Below are positions 31,101 through 42,918 of a DNA stretch of 64,000 nt, piece by piece. The stretch spans positions 24,279,847-24,343,846 of the forward strand of contig NC_079415.1 in assembly GCF_026213295.1 (NCBI RefSeq), written 5' to 3'. This stretch comes from Gadus chalcogrammus (Eukaryota; Chordata; Actinopteri; Gadiformes; Gadidae). Positions within the stretch are counted from its first letter, which is position 1. Every line of letters begins with the position of its first letter. The notes beneath the pieces were generated by a model. The model was not told where the DNA came from. It made no database searches and worked only from the letters and a program-made list of their open reading frames with translations. Position numbers and translations under genes: made by a program.

Positions 31101-33101
31101 CTGTCTGTGTGTGTGCCTGTCTCTCTGCCGGGGAATGACAGACTAACGCCGCCGCCCCAGATGTATGCAAATGTGTGTGAGGTATGGCCCTAATGTACAG
31201 ATTGGTAGAGGACGCTTGACAACGCACTGATAGGGGAATGCACTTATCGTAAAGATTACACCTTCTGTCAAATGTATTGTTGATTGTTTCCAAGTGGTTT
31301 TGACCGCTAAGCTCTAATTGGTCGAGGAAGAGGAATGATGCCTTGGGTTAGGTATGTACGTTTGGTCGTTAACCCGTTTTGATATTATCTTTATTTTAGC
31401 GGACGCTTTTATACGAAGTGACTGTTGAAGGGCCGTTGGCCAAATGGGATTTAAGGAGCAGACTGGCCATCTCTTGCACTAGCCCAACAGGAAGACGGCA
31501 GACATGGGGATCGAACCCAGTGATTTAAAGGAGACATATTATACCACCAGGTGTGAGTTTGATTAGCCTTACAAGCCGTTTCGAAAATTGGTCACATATG
31601 ACATCACTAGTGGGCGTGTCCACCTAGATCTGTGCTGGATAGATGAGCAACGTTTACCTCAGTCCACTGGGTAGGCTGGTAGACTGATCTATCCAGCACA
31701 GATCTAGGTGGACATGCCCACTAGTGATGTCATATGGGGCAGATTTTCGAAACGGCTTGTAAGGCTAATCACACTCACATCTGATGGTATAATAAGTCTC
31801 CTTTAAGATATAGTCAGAGGGACTTTACTCATCTCAGAACATAAATAGTATAATCTGATTCAGAACTTTTTATCTCTTTATCTTTTTTTCTCCCATTTAA
31901 ATCATCGTCTGTAGATAACATTGCAGAAAATAATATACTCCCACGAGAATGAATGCAGAATATAAACCGTCATCATTATTTTGTGTTAATACATTACAGA
32001 CGTGAAGATTCAATTATTACCCAAAACAAAAAAAAGAAGCCTGAATAACTGAAAAGCATTTGAATCCAAATCTGTATAGGAGGAAACCTGGTACATTCCC
32101 AGGGGCATTGTGGGACCTGTAGTCCATTTGATGGAAGAATGCCAGCAGGGCATGTCTGCACTCGCAACGTTCACCACAACCATGTTCCTTATCTCTCCAA
32201 ACAAACCCCTTATCCACAGGTGAGTTTCTTCTCCCTCCAAGTCTCACTAAATGGACTCCACAGTGCAAACTCGTCGAACCCGATCCAGCAGAGTCTAATT
32301 TCCCCTGATCTGCCTCTTGCTTGCAAAGATACAGAGCGGTAGGGGAGGGGGATGTTAACAATATGAAGAAGTAAAAAGGAGAGGGACTGTCGTTGGATTA
32401 CTCGAGTACTCCTCGTTACAAATGAACTCGGTTGGTGGACAGGCAAACTCGAGTTTGCATATACACACACAAACAAAGTTTTCTGAAGCAAATGTATCAA
32501 TTTTCTGTCGGCAAAGCAGACCCGCAGCAACGGTGAAAGTGAAAGTGTGTCGGCTATTTTCACCGCCGCAAGACGCAGCTGTAATCCCGGGCATGTAGAG
32601 AAGATCACAACGCTGAGTATTTCCATAGTCCATTTGCTGCCGTTTTATTTGCAGCATTAAGCATTTATTTGCAATGGTTAGGCTACTTGTTTCGTTTTTT
32701 TTAAACTGTTACAGGCCTTGGTTCGACGTGATTTAAATTGTGGGACGCATATTTATTTTTGTAAGGAAAATGTGTTTTGAACGTTTGCAAAAATAAATAA
32801 TGAATACTCTGATAACTCTGACTGTTTTGATGGAGAATAAGCATTACATGTTTGGTTGGTAATATTGCCGTTCATCATCAGGCCTATTCCTGCTGCAGAT
32901 GCGTTGCATTCTAAAAATAGATTTGATTTAACGAGTACTCGATTGATCCTCGAGGAATTCCTTCGATCACTCGAGTTTGGAATTTACTACTCGTGCCCAT
33001 CCCTACCACACACACACACACACACACCCCCCCTTCCTGGCCTGGGGTGAGTCAGATAGCTCACTTCCTGTTTCTAAGAGGGGCCCAGGCAGCATTCTAC
33101 C

Positions 33102-33139
<38 letters not shown>

Positions 33140-34407
33140 GGCCTCACCGGCTCAGCATGTGGTGAAACCCCAGGAGCACGTAGACCCTTTAGAATGAACC
33201 CATTACGCTCACATATTCGACATGAACTGATTCATATCGTGAAAAATGCATCATTAATTATGAATCCCTTGCAGGGTTTCTGCTAGCCATTACGACTGGT
33301 CAGAGATAGGGACGAGGTTGGTGCTTGTTAAATTGTCATTTTGTTTGGTTAGCGATCACACAGGACTTTGTTGGGTTAGAGCAGTGGTTCTCAACCTTTT
33401 TTGAGCAAACGCCCCCCTGACCTTACCATGATCCTCTGGCGCCCCCCACATCACTGTTCCACTGCGCATAGACAGTAAAAAGTAGCTGAGACGGTAGAGG
33501 GGTTGGAAACCAATAAATGAAAATAGGCTATTTATTTCAGGTAGCCTACTTTTTCACCCAAAAAAATAATAATAATAAAAAATACGATTTTTTTTTTTAC
33601 CAAAAATGGAATCAGGTTCCCAGCACCCCCCTAGGTTGTGCGAACGCCCCCGTTGAGAAACCATGGGTTAGAGGGAAACTAACAACCCATCCTTGTGACA
33701 CATCTATAGTACTTAGTTGTGTAGCATCTTATCCTAACTATCTTTGTTGTATACAGGCAATGGGTTAACGTAGTGATGTTGGTGCTTGGCCCATGGTTCT
33801 ATGAACATCCTTACTGTACCGACAGCGATATATTGTTGCTTCTCTTTCTTCTGACAAATGTGCTTATTGTAAGTGGCTTTGGAAAAAAAAACTCTGCTAA
33901 ATGCCCTGAATGTAAATGGACAATAATAGTGGATCAACCTTGGGCAGTCTTGCGTTTTCGTTTTGCTGCTTGATGTTTTTTCCACCATTAGCAAATGCTT
34001 TATATAGTCGTCCAAACATATTTCAATGAACGCTTTCACATCCTGATATCACCATGTCTGACCGCAACTCATTTGAATGCAGGAAAGGTTCGTTTTTACA
34101 CCTGGCTAAATAGTATTATTTCCAGTTTGCTTCCTATAGTCGTGTTAGGTTCACACCTGAAGTGAACCGGAGTAACATAACATGTAATTAGTTGATGCTA
34201 TGGTCCAAGGTGACTCACAATAAGGGCATGAAACCATGAAGATAGTACCCCAAAAGTGCACAAATCATTCAAGTACATCAAGTGCTTCAAATAACCAAGC
34301 TGCTTTCACTGCTACATATAGGAGCAAGAGATTCATTAGGGTTCTCTTCGAAGCCCCGTCCTTAAGTGGACCAGAGTTAGTTAGTCCGCAACAGAGTTCA
34401 AATAAGT

Positions 34408-34478
<71 letters not shown>

Positions 34479-34486
34479 CTCTCTCT

Positions 34487-34550
<64 letters not shown>

Positions 34551-34684
34551 TCTCCTCCCTCCTCTCTCTCTCTCCCCCTCTCTCTCTCTCTCCTCTCCAC
34601 TCTCCTCTCCCCTCCCTCCTCTCCTCTCCGCTCAGCTCCTCTCTCGCATCTCTCTCCCTCTCCTCTCTCTCTCCTCTCTCTCTC

Positions 34685-34739
<55 letters not shown>

Positions 34740-36501
34740 ACCTCATCCGCGCCATGCTCCTGCAGCTCCTTGTAGAACTTGAGGGAGATGCTGACCATCA
34801 CCTTGGTCTTCTCTCCGTTGGGGTTGGAGATGTGGTAGAGGACGCCATCAAAGTCTGGGAGAGGCAGGGAGGGTTGAGGTCCAGCACTTCATCTGTCCCT
34901 CCAATAACTGACAATTAACTATCGAGTCGTTTAGCAGGGAGGTTTTAACACCAATGGGAGATAGGAGTTCTGTCATTAAGGAGCAGGTAGGGGTTGAGCT
35001 CATGCTCACTGATGCCTACGGGTAAGGCTATGGACAAAAGGAATTGAACCCAGGGTCTTTCAGCGAACCTTAGTGAGTTAACCCAGCCTCCCTTATTCTA
35101 CCCGATGACATAATGCACAAGACACCAGAGGGGAACAACACATATGCGCACAGAAGGCCTGGCATTAATGGATGATAATTAGGGAAGTGTGTTGCTATGG
35201 TAGCATTCATTTGCCGGTTTGTAAAAACAAATCCTAATATAGGTTCTGCTGAACAATTGCACCCCATTGGATGTTGACGTGGTTCGGGATACTAAAAGTT
35301 TTTGTACTAAATGTTTTGTATTAAATTTGCTAAATGTTGTATTTGCTGTGCATAGTTGTTCTATAAGGATCGGATGAAGATGTGAAAAGTAACTCTTTGG
35401 ATGAAGACAAGCTAAATAAAACGGGGGTAAGGTGCAGGAGAACAGTTTGAAATATCCAAACGTAATTTGAATAGTCACACAACCCCACCTGCAAAGGTCA
35501 CCTCCACAGCCTCCGGTTTTGTTCTGAAATGAGAAAATCAGTTTGATGTTTCAAGCAACACTTTAAACACAGCTTTAAAACCGCACAGTGCTCATCAGTG
35601 TAAAATAACCCAAAATCAAAAATATGATCCCATGTTTAAATTAACACACAACATTTGAATTCTCTCATAAATTATATTGCATTTATTGGTAAATGTTGTA
35701 TTCGTAGGACTTAATGTATACAATTGTACTATACACCATGCTCCACCTTGCAAGGACTTCAAAAGCAGTTATGTGTGCAGAAACAGAGCTGCAGGCGTTG
35801 CAGAAACTTGACCAGACTGGAGCAGGAACGCGGAAGTGTGTGAAAGGGCGACGGCCTGCATAGTCTAGCTTTCATTACACATTAGCTTTCAGACGATACA
35901 TCGCCATGTAGTGTGCACTGAACAGACATGTTAGATCAGGACGCTGTAGAACCATCCAGTGTGAATTCCTGCCAAATAGTCGCATTCAATTGGGATAATT
36001 TAATGATAAATTAAATATCTTCCATCTCGCATTCTCGTCCCCGGGGATCTGCGGTTTGGATTTAGTTGATCTCGGATTCAACGTGTGATCATGTGTCACA
36101 CAGCGTGTTGGATGTTGCAGTGTTTATGTTGATGTGTTGGGTTGTGTAGTGCTGTAGCTCAGCAGTGAGGTAGCCGTCAGCAGGAGCCTCAGACAGGAGA
36201 TGGGAGCCACAGACACACCCCACCGCTCGGCCAAACCCAGCTAAAGTCAAGCTAATATATATTATATAAAAGCTTTTGACCGGGGCTGGTGTTAAGGATG
36301 TGTCCCGGGGAATGCTTGTATTTTACATATCTAAACTATATTATAATCGTTCAGAATTGCTGAGAAATGATAATGGAAAAACCTTAGGTTAGCCTGTTAG
36401 CCGGTTAGCAACAGAGATATAACTCACCCGTTGGACGCGCCGTCGAACTTAAGCGACAGCGTTTCCTCTATGATCCGGTTGTTGATCTCTAGCAGAATCA
36501 T
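25104..36501 (-). CDS. arpc2: Actin-related protein 2/3 complex subunit 2 (p34-Arc), complete
   Basis: Ten coding exons in transcript order: 36428-36501, 35489-35523, 34742-34854, 30401-30446, 29608-29794, 27600-27693, 27216-27342, 26994-27094, 25762-25862 and 25104-25125. All have GT/AG borders and phases that join without a stop, totalling 900 nt, or 299 residues plus TGA; the human protein has 300. ARPC2 is a structural core subunit of the seven-protein Arp2/3 complex, pairs with ARPC4 and contacts the mother actin filament during branch nucleation in the cytoplasm. Recognisable segments are [19 protein letters not shown] at the N terminus, [92 protein letters not shown], and the short end TGKTFTR. 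The start is the ATG at 36501, matching the family N terminus; the frame is open 68 codons further upstream, but that part is 5' UTR. Introns hold several mobile elements but no exon is damaged. Confidence 0.97.
25126..25180 (-). mobile_element. tRNA-type SINE head fragment in the last arpc2 intron
   Basis: The minus strand contains GGGTTCGATCCCAACTG, a B-box-like motif, within about 20 bp of the acceptor of the last coding exon. Only a short piece is visible. Confidence 0.4.
25865..26990. other. arpc2 intron 8, nothing further recognised
   Basis: Intronic sequence of about 1.1 kb, AT-rich, ending in a poly-G run at 26965-26980 beside the exon 8 donor. No element ends or coding motifs were found. 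Confidence 0.5.
27157..27192. other. Perfect 14-bp hairpin in arpc2 intron 7
   Basis: CCCACATACCGACA (27157-27170), an 8-nt loop, then its exact complement (27179-27192), lying about 24 bp from exon 7. Confidence 0.85.
27816..29560. mobile_element. hAT-like element in arpc2 intron 5 (outer)
   Basis: The left end TAGGGGTGGGAATCACAGG and right inverted end (CTGTTCCCCCCTAA near 29550) resemble the TAGGGGTGGG termini of fish hAT elements. Characteristic CGATAC/ATATCG words occur near both ends. A second element occupies 28237-29471. Confidence 0.65.
28237..29471. mobile_element. Nested element with CAGGG/CCCTG ends, 1235 bp
   Basis: It begins CAGGGTTTTTTCTA and ends TCTAGAAAAACCCCTG. The flanks are AT-rich (GATAT on both sides), so the duplication is not decisive. 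Inside, a unit of about 75 bp is tandemly duplicated at about 28822-28965, sharing GAGCAGTCGGCTTTCAGCCG. A 146-codon minus-strand frame across it has no family motifs. Confidence 0.7.
30450..31380. other. arpc2 intron 3, part without recognised features
   Basis: AT-rich intronic sequence with chance frames only. Confidence 0.5.
31385..31524 (-). mobile_element. tRNA-derived SINE, minus orientation
   Basis: Read on the minus strand it has a B-box-like CTGGGTTCGATCCCC at about 31520 and a tail containing AAAAGCGTCCGCTA near 31400. That tail is the same 3' type as the LINE family at 58.3 kb (TAAGTCGCTTTGG...GCGTCTGCTAAATG type), the usual SINE-LINE partnership. Confidence 0.65.
31525..31806. 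mobile_element. Fold-back MITE flanked by TTAA, 282 bp
   Basis: TTAAAGGAGACATATTATAC at the left is mirrored by TATAATAAGTCTCCTTTAA at the right. The complementary arms run for about 120 bp, including CACTAGTGGGCGTGTCCACC and its inverse, with a short centre near 31670. Relics of the family occur at 13110-13215, and an end-like piece at 36972. Confidence 0.85.
32380..33006. mobile_element. 3' part of a hAT-like element
   Basis: The right end is GTGCCCATCCCTA, the inverse of TAGGGATGGGCAC, a frequent fish hAT terminus. Internal ACTCGAGT/CTCGAGG words recur near both 32400 and 32970. The left terminus was not found. Confidence 0.5.
33007..33140. repeat. Short (CA)n and (GA)n arrays
   Basis: CA units at about 33007-33028 and GA units at about 33110-33137 with unique sequence between. 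Confidence 0.9.
33382..33665. mobile_element. hAT MITE, 284 bp, with exact 8-bp TSD
   Basis: It begins CAGTGGTTCTCAAC and ends GTTGAGAAACCATG. GGTTAGAG flanks both sides (33374-33381 and 33666-33673). It has no coding capacity and lies in arpc2 intron 3. Confidence 0.92.
33700..33920 (+). mobile_element. LINE 3'-end fragment
   Basis: It shares TAGTTGTGTAGCATCTTATC, CTATCTTTGTTGTATA, AATGGGTTAAC and CATCCTTACTGTACCGACAG with 1915-2030. It ends GCTAAATGCCCTGAATGTAA. A 5'-truncated copy of the LINE family at 58.3 kb, or a SINE with the same tail. Confidence 0.7.
34411..34735. repeat. (CT)n-rich tract beside arpc2 exon 3
   Basis: CT units interrupted by CC and TT, ending in TGTGTGTGTAC, which is the exon 3 donor on the minus strand. 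The intron therefore starts directly in simple repeat. Confidence 0.95.
35000..35095 (-). mobile_element. SINE fragment
   Basis: Contains GGAATTGAACCCAGGGTC (a B-box-like motif on the minus strand) and ATGCTCACTGATGCCTAC, similar in layout to the SINE at 31385. Only part survives. Confidence 0.4.
35530..36420. other. arpc2 intron 1, nothing further recognised
   Basis: About 0.9 kb of intron without recognisable element ends or coding motifs. Confidence 0.5.
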
Positions 36502-36760
36502 TGCAGCGAGGGCCGATGTGGAATACGGGTAGTTGTTGTATAAAACGATCGACTCCGGTCCGAAAATTTGGTCAAATTCTGCGATTTCTCTGACAGTTAT
36601 CCTTCCTTCCGGGCTTCCGTCTTTCGCTTCCGCGTCCCCGGCCGCCAGCCGCCACTCAGGACCAAGCCACAGACGCCTGTCCGCTGCGTGCCTGTACCAA
36701 TTCAAAACATTTTAAAACATTCAAATGATGTCTGATTCTAACAAAAACTAATTATATTAA
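36502..36760 (-). promoter_or_regulatory. arpc2: arpc2 5' UTR and promoter region
   Basis: The 200 bp upstream of the ATG are moderately GC-rich and CpG-containing with no clear TATA box, as expected for a broadly expressed gene. Beyond about 36720 the sequence turns AT-rich. The transcription start cannot be placed by eye. Confidence 0.45.
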
Positions 36761-37184
36761 ACATATATGTTATTATAAAAATAGGATGAATATAATGATA
36801 AGCCTATTAATAATCATTGATATAATATTATTGAATTTATTTTGAATAACATCTACCTGCCTGTCTACCAATTGATGTATGAAACCACGTTTACATGAAT
36901 GTGAATTGTTATAGCGTGTGTTATGATTTGAAAAAAACCCACTATTAATAGGCATTATGTTGGTCATGCCTAAAGGAGACATATTATGGGGTTTACCCAA
37001 CAAGTAAACACCTATATGAGTTCCAGAAAACATGTTTTTGAAGCTGTTGGCTGGAAATAGCTTTTAGGAATAAGAAATCAGTCAAAACCACCATTCTGCC
37101 CTGTCAAAGCCAACTATGCATCATCAATTTAGTGCATTTATACAGCACCATTCTAACCACCACTCAAAGCGCTTTACAATGATT

Positions 37185-37915
37185 TTCACAGAAACCTGGC
37201 TCAACAGCAACGTTCCGGATAGTGCCATCGATCTAGCAGAACGCTACACTCTCCGTGCAGACAGAACGAAGGAGTCCGGTAAGACTAGAGGTTGGGGTCT
37301 ATGTATTTATGTTAACAAAGCTTGGTGCACGGACACTACCACCATCGAGAGTCACTGCTCGGATAACATAGAATATCTCATGCTGAAATGTAGACCTTTC
37401 TATCTGCCCAGTGAGTTTACATCCACCATTGTGACTGCAGCCTACATTCCCCCGGACGCTAATGCTGCATTTGCAATGAAAGTACTGCACAATGCAATTA
37501 GTAAACAACAGACTTTGACCCCCGAGGCAGCCTTTATTGTTGCGGGTGACTTCAACCACTCCAACCTAAAGTCTGTACTCCCCAAATTCCGCCAACATGT
37601 CTCCTGCCCCACTAGAGGAGACAAGACATGAGACCATGTTTACACAAACATAGCTGATGCTTACAAAGCCGTCCCCCTCCCCCACCTTGGTCAATCTGAC
37701 CACCTCTCTTTGTTCCTACTGCCTAAGTACTCCCCACTCATCAGACGGGTGAAACCCACAGTGAGGACAGTCAAGGTTTGGCCAGAGGGTGCAGACTCTG
37801 CACTTCAGCAGCGCTTTGGTAGCACTGTCTGGAGGGATTTTGCCACTCAGGCCACCATCGACTCCCACACGGACATTGATATATACGCATCCTCTGTTCT
37901 GAAACGTATGAACTC
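37185..37915 (+). mobile_element. LINE endonuclease (APE-type) fragment
   Basis: The frame carries TETWLNSNVPDSAIDL, GLCIYVNKAWC, FIVAGDFNHSNLKSVLPKF and, after one in-frame stop, DHVYTNIADAYKA and PHLGQSDHLSLFLLP. These are the ordered motifs of LINE apurinic endonucleases (the GDFN and SDH motifs are catalytic in the family). The RT part of a compatible LINE lies at 42919-44335; the middle of the protein is missing. Confidence 0.8.
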
Positions 37916-38235
37916 TACTACACTTTTCTTCTTTACACGCAGTTAAGTCGAGAAGAGAGAAAATATGTTTTCGTCTTTCAACGAGATCTGGTTCAGCCAA
38001 TGGGCTACTCCCCTGATAGAAACAATGTAACTATCTGCTCCCTCCGCCATTTTAAGTAGAACAAAATAAAAAATACATAGGTAGCCTACAAGCCAAAATG
38101 GAGAGGTAAAATCGAACAAAAAAATCGAACAAAAGCTCGGAAGTGCCATCTACCAGTGCGTCTACTCCTCCGCGATCCTCAGATGGGACAAGTCTACAGG
38201 CCGGTGAGAATAAAAAATAACAAACGAGGCGTCGT

Positions 38236-39860
<1,625 letters not shown>

Positions 39861-40009
39861 AGGATTAACTTGCTATGTTCACGGAAGCAGGCCCACCCTT
39901 CCCATTGAAATTGTTAAAGATAGTAAACCAGAAAAGCGAAATAAAAAAATACCGTTATTGTTATCGCCATAAATATAATTCATGTAACGTTGTAAGCCTA
40001 ATGCTGTGT

Positions 40010-40012
<3 letters not shown>

Positions 40013-40081
<69 letters not shown>
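40013..40081. repeat. (GT)n microsatellite
   Basis: About 34 GT units within the 3' part of hAT element A. Confidence 0.95.
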
Positions 40082-40084
<3 letters not shown>

Positions 40085-40853
40085 TTTGTGTGTGCGTGCG
40101 CCACGCACATAGTGTTCTGATCTGATAGCGGCAGCCTACACTTGTTTAATCGTGATTGTTGGTTTTCTTGGTCGTTGTTCATATGGAATAAATAAAACTA
40201 ATTACTTTGCTTAATATTTTTTGCTTGATTTAGTTGTTAACGTTTGAGGGGGTATTTTGAGTAAGGACTTAGAATGGGTTTGGGGAACGTGGGGTCGTCA
40301 GACCTTACAATACTTTTTTGTGGGGTCGCCAGACAAAAAGTTTAAGAACCACTGGCATAGAGCAGGGGTGGCCAACCAGTCAGAGACTAAGAGACACATT
40401 TTTTACTGTGTTACTGCAAAGAGCCACATCATACACACGGGTACACATGAACATTAGGGATGGGCCGATAGTCGATTCTATCGACAATCGACGATAGATG
40501 GATTCCATCGTCGATCGTCTCAAGTAGCCGATAAAAAGGCGATAATTATATTTTAATAATTAATTTTTATTTTATATTTTTTATTATTTTTTTTTAAAGC
40601 GCTGTGGTAGCTATTTTTTCAACTTAAAAAGCCCTGCAAATTGTAATTGAAATTAACTGGCACCGTGGAAAACATACTATGTAGCGCTGACCTGCCGTAT
40701 TCACTCACTGCTGCGAGAGGAGAGGGGAGGGGCTCGAAACCTACCGGTCCGCTCGCACGGCGAAATGACATCACACCCGCTGCACCATTTCCGGGTCACA
40801 GCTGTGGTACATGAGCTGTGTTCGAAATCGTTCCCTATTCACTCACTCACTAT

Positions 40854-41611
40854 TCACACTTTCGCAAATGCAGCCATCATCGCTTCTTTTACATCTATTC
40901 CACGGGTTCGTTCCTTCAATGGCACAATGTCAAGGAGTTCTTCTCTGATATGACACTCACTTGATACCGACCGTGCAAATATTGCCAACTGTGGCTTGTC
41001 CTGAATGTCGCAAGACTCGTCCAATGCAACACTAAAATATTTGCATTCTTGAAGATCGGAGTGCAACTGCGATTCAATAGCCGTGTTAATGTCCGATATT
41101 CTGCGTTCAACAGTGTGGGGGACAGTTGGACGTCTGACACCATTAGTTTTAGTTTGTCGTTTTCAGGAGACAAGATTTTAACAACGTCACTGAGACATTT
41201 TTTTACAAACTCCCCTTCATTGTATGGCTTTTTAGCTCGTGCAATGTTCCAAGCCAGTTGATAAGATGCCAGCGTTAGGGTCTCTGAGTGCGTTGTAGAT
41301 TTTTGGAACATCTGTGTCTGCTTTTCTGCCTTCCTTTTCAAAGCGATTAACTTGTGCTTGCGAAGTTCAGTCCCTTTCAGAAATTCCTGGTCGAAGTTAG
41401 CATGGAGTGAGCTGAAGTGGCGCTGAAGATTTGAAGCCTTGAATTGCGCTAATGACACCTGGCATATAAGGCAGAATGGCTTCCCATTACGTTCAACAAA
41501 AAAATATAAACTCTCCCACTCTGTCAAAAATGTCCTGTGTTCCTCTTCATATTTTCTTTTTGCTGTCCATTTTTTACCTGCCATTTTTGGAGCGTAGCCT
41601 ACTTGACGCAA
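40854..41611 (-). pseudogene. hAT transposase N-terminal part (GTF2IRD2-like), broken
   Basis: From about 41584 the minus strand reads MAGKKWTAKRKYEEEHRTF, then a BED-type finger (CLICQVSLAQFKASNLQRHF, SLH), TLASYQLAWNIARAKKPY and EGEFVKKCL. After a frameshift near 41066 it continues with YFSVALDESCDIQDKPQLA and ends near 40854. From family knowledge this is the N-terminal half of hAT proteins related to the transposase-derived part of GTF2IRD2. The remaining core and dimerisation domain are absent. Confidence 0.75.
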
Positions 41612-41629
41612 ATTGTTAACTCATGGGAA

Positions 41630-42713
41630 GGAGCTGTGTCACGTTAAAATTGTACCGGGGGCGAAAATTGTACCGGCCTACGTCATCAATTGTTGACAAT
41701 TTGACAACTAATTTGATTGGGTTGTCCGTTGCCGGGCAGGTTTCAAAAAACATTCGGCTCATGTTTCCAAAGACGAAATAACATAATACAGATAACGGAT
41801 CGCTAGATAACACTTGTTTTTACTTTTATATTTGTATTGTATTGAATTGTTTAATCCGAATTTAGTTAGTAAACTGAGTGTTTAAAGCACGTTTCAAAAA
41901 CCATTCGCACTTATGTTGCCGAACACCAAATAACATAATACAGATAACGGATCGCTAGATAACACTTGTTTTTACTTTATATTTGTATTGTATTGAATTG
42001 TTTAATCGAATTTAGTGTAAACTGAGTGTTTAAAGCACGTTTCAAAAACCATTCGCGCTTATGTTGCCGAACACCAAAATAACATAATACAGATAACGGA
42101 TCGCTAGATAACACTTGGTTTTACTTTATATTTGTATTGTATTGAATTGTTTAATCGAATTTAGTTAGTAAACTGAGTGTTTAAAGCACGTTTCAAAAAC
42201 CATTCGCACTTATGTGCCGAACACCAAATAACATAATACAGATAACGGATCGCTAGATAACACTTGTTTTTACTTTATATTTGTATTGTATTGAATTGTT
42301 TAATCGAATTTAGTTAGTAAACTGAGTGTTTAAAGCACGTTTCAAAAACCATTCGCGCTTATGTTGCCGAACACCAAATAACATAATACAGATAACGGAT
42401 CGCTAGATAACACTTGGTTTTACTTTATATTTGTATTGTATTGAATTGTTTAATCGAATTTAGCTAGTAAACTGAGTGTTTAAAGCAGGTTTCAAAAACC
42501 TGTCTTGTCACGCTCAATGAAGGAGTGCAATGAACGAGCATGAAAGTTTGCGAATGTTCAAGAACCTTCCTACGTCATTCGACGCGATCGCCCGTTGCCA
42601 GGCAACAAACGATCGCGTCGTCTGTTGCCAGGCAGGTTTGGAATTTGTCAACAACTGATGACGTAGGCCGGTACAATTTTCGCCACCGGTACAATTTTAA
42701 CGTGACAGCTCCT
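41630..42713. mobile_element. Inverted-repeat element nested in hAT B
   Basis: The left arm includes CACGTTAAAATTGTACCGG and GGCCTACGTCATCAA; the right arm (42640-42713) carries their reverse complements, giving arms of about 70 bp. Nearly all the interior is the tandem array at 41741-42489 plus a small palindrome near 42580-42620 (ACGCGATCG and CGATCGCGT). No protein is encoded. Confidence 0.75.
41741..42489. repeat. Tandem array, five units of about 150 bp
   Basis: Units start TTTCAAAAACCATTCGC at about 41741, 41892, 42040, 42191 and 42340, with a truncated sixth at 42490 (spacing 148-151). Each contains AACGGATCGCTAGATAACAC and TTGTATTGTATTGAATTG. The first unit is the most diverged; the inner ones differ by only a few bases. 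Confidence 0.93.
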
Positions 42714-42918
42714 CCAAGCTGAGCAGGCCATTTTATGTTGCATCAACACCAAACGTTTGTGAACGTTATTTTGCGTCATCAATTAAAACGTTTGCGAACA
42801 TTCACACACATAAAAAAAAAAAAAAAAGAAGAAAATATTTAACACAAAATTTGATGTGAACTGAAGAGCCACACGAAACGAGGCAAAGAGCCGCAGGTTG
42901 GCCACCCCTGGCATAGAG

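Larger units (their letters stand above)
40363..42910. mobile_element. hAT element B, 2548 bp, with exact 8-bp TSD
   Basis: It begins CAGGGGTGGCCAACC and ends GGTTGGCCACCCCTG, a perfect 15-bp inverted repeat. GCATAGAG flanks both sides (40355-40362 and 42911-42918). The right-hand octamer belongs to the LINE reading frame that resumes there. It contains a minus-strand transposase relic, a nested element at 41630-42713, and near 40455 another hAT-like terminus (TAGGGATGGGCCGATAG). Confidence 0.93.

Noticed and set aside
34236..34918. Frames of up to 179 codons on both strands
   Set aside because: CT/GA simple repeat read in several frames; only the arpc2 exon 3 portion is real.
36502..36705. 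68-residue N-terminal extension of ARPC2
   Set aside because: The ATG at 36501 gives the conserved family N terminus and a length of 299 residues; the extension is probably 5' UTR.
41741..42489. Regularly spaced repeats considered as a CRISPR array
   Set aside because: Units are 150 bp and contiguous without unique spacers, and the genome is a vertebrate.
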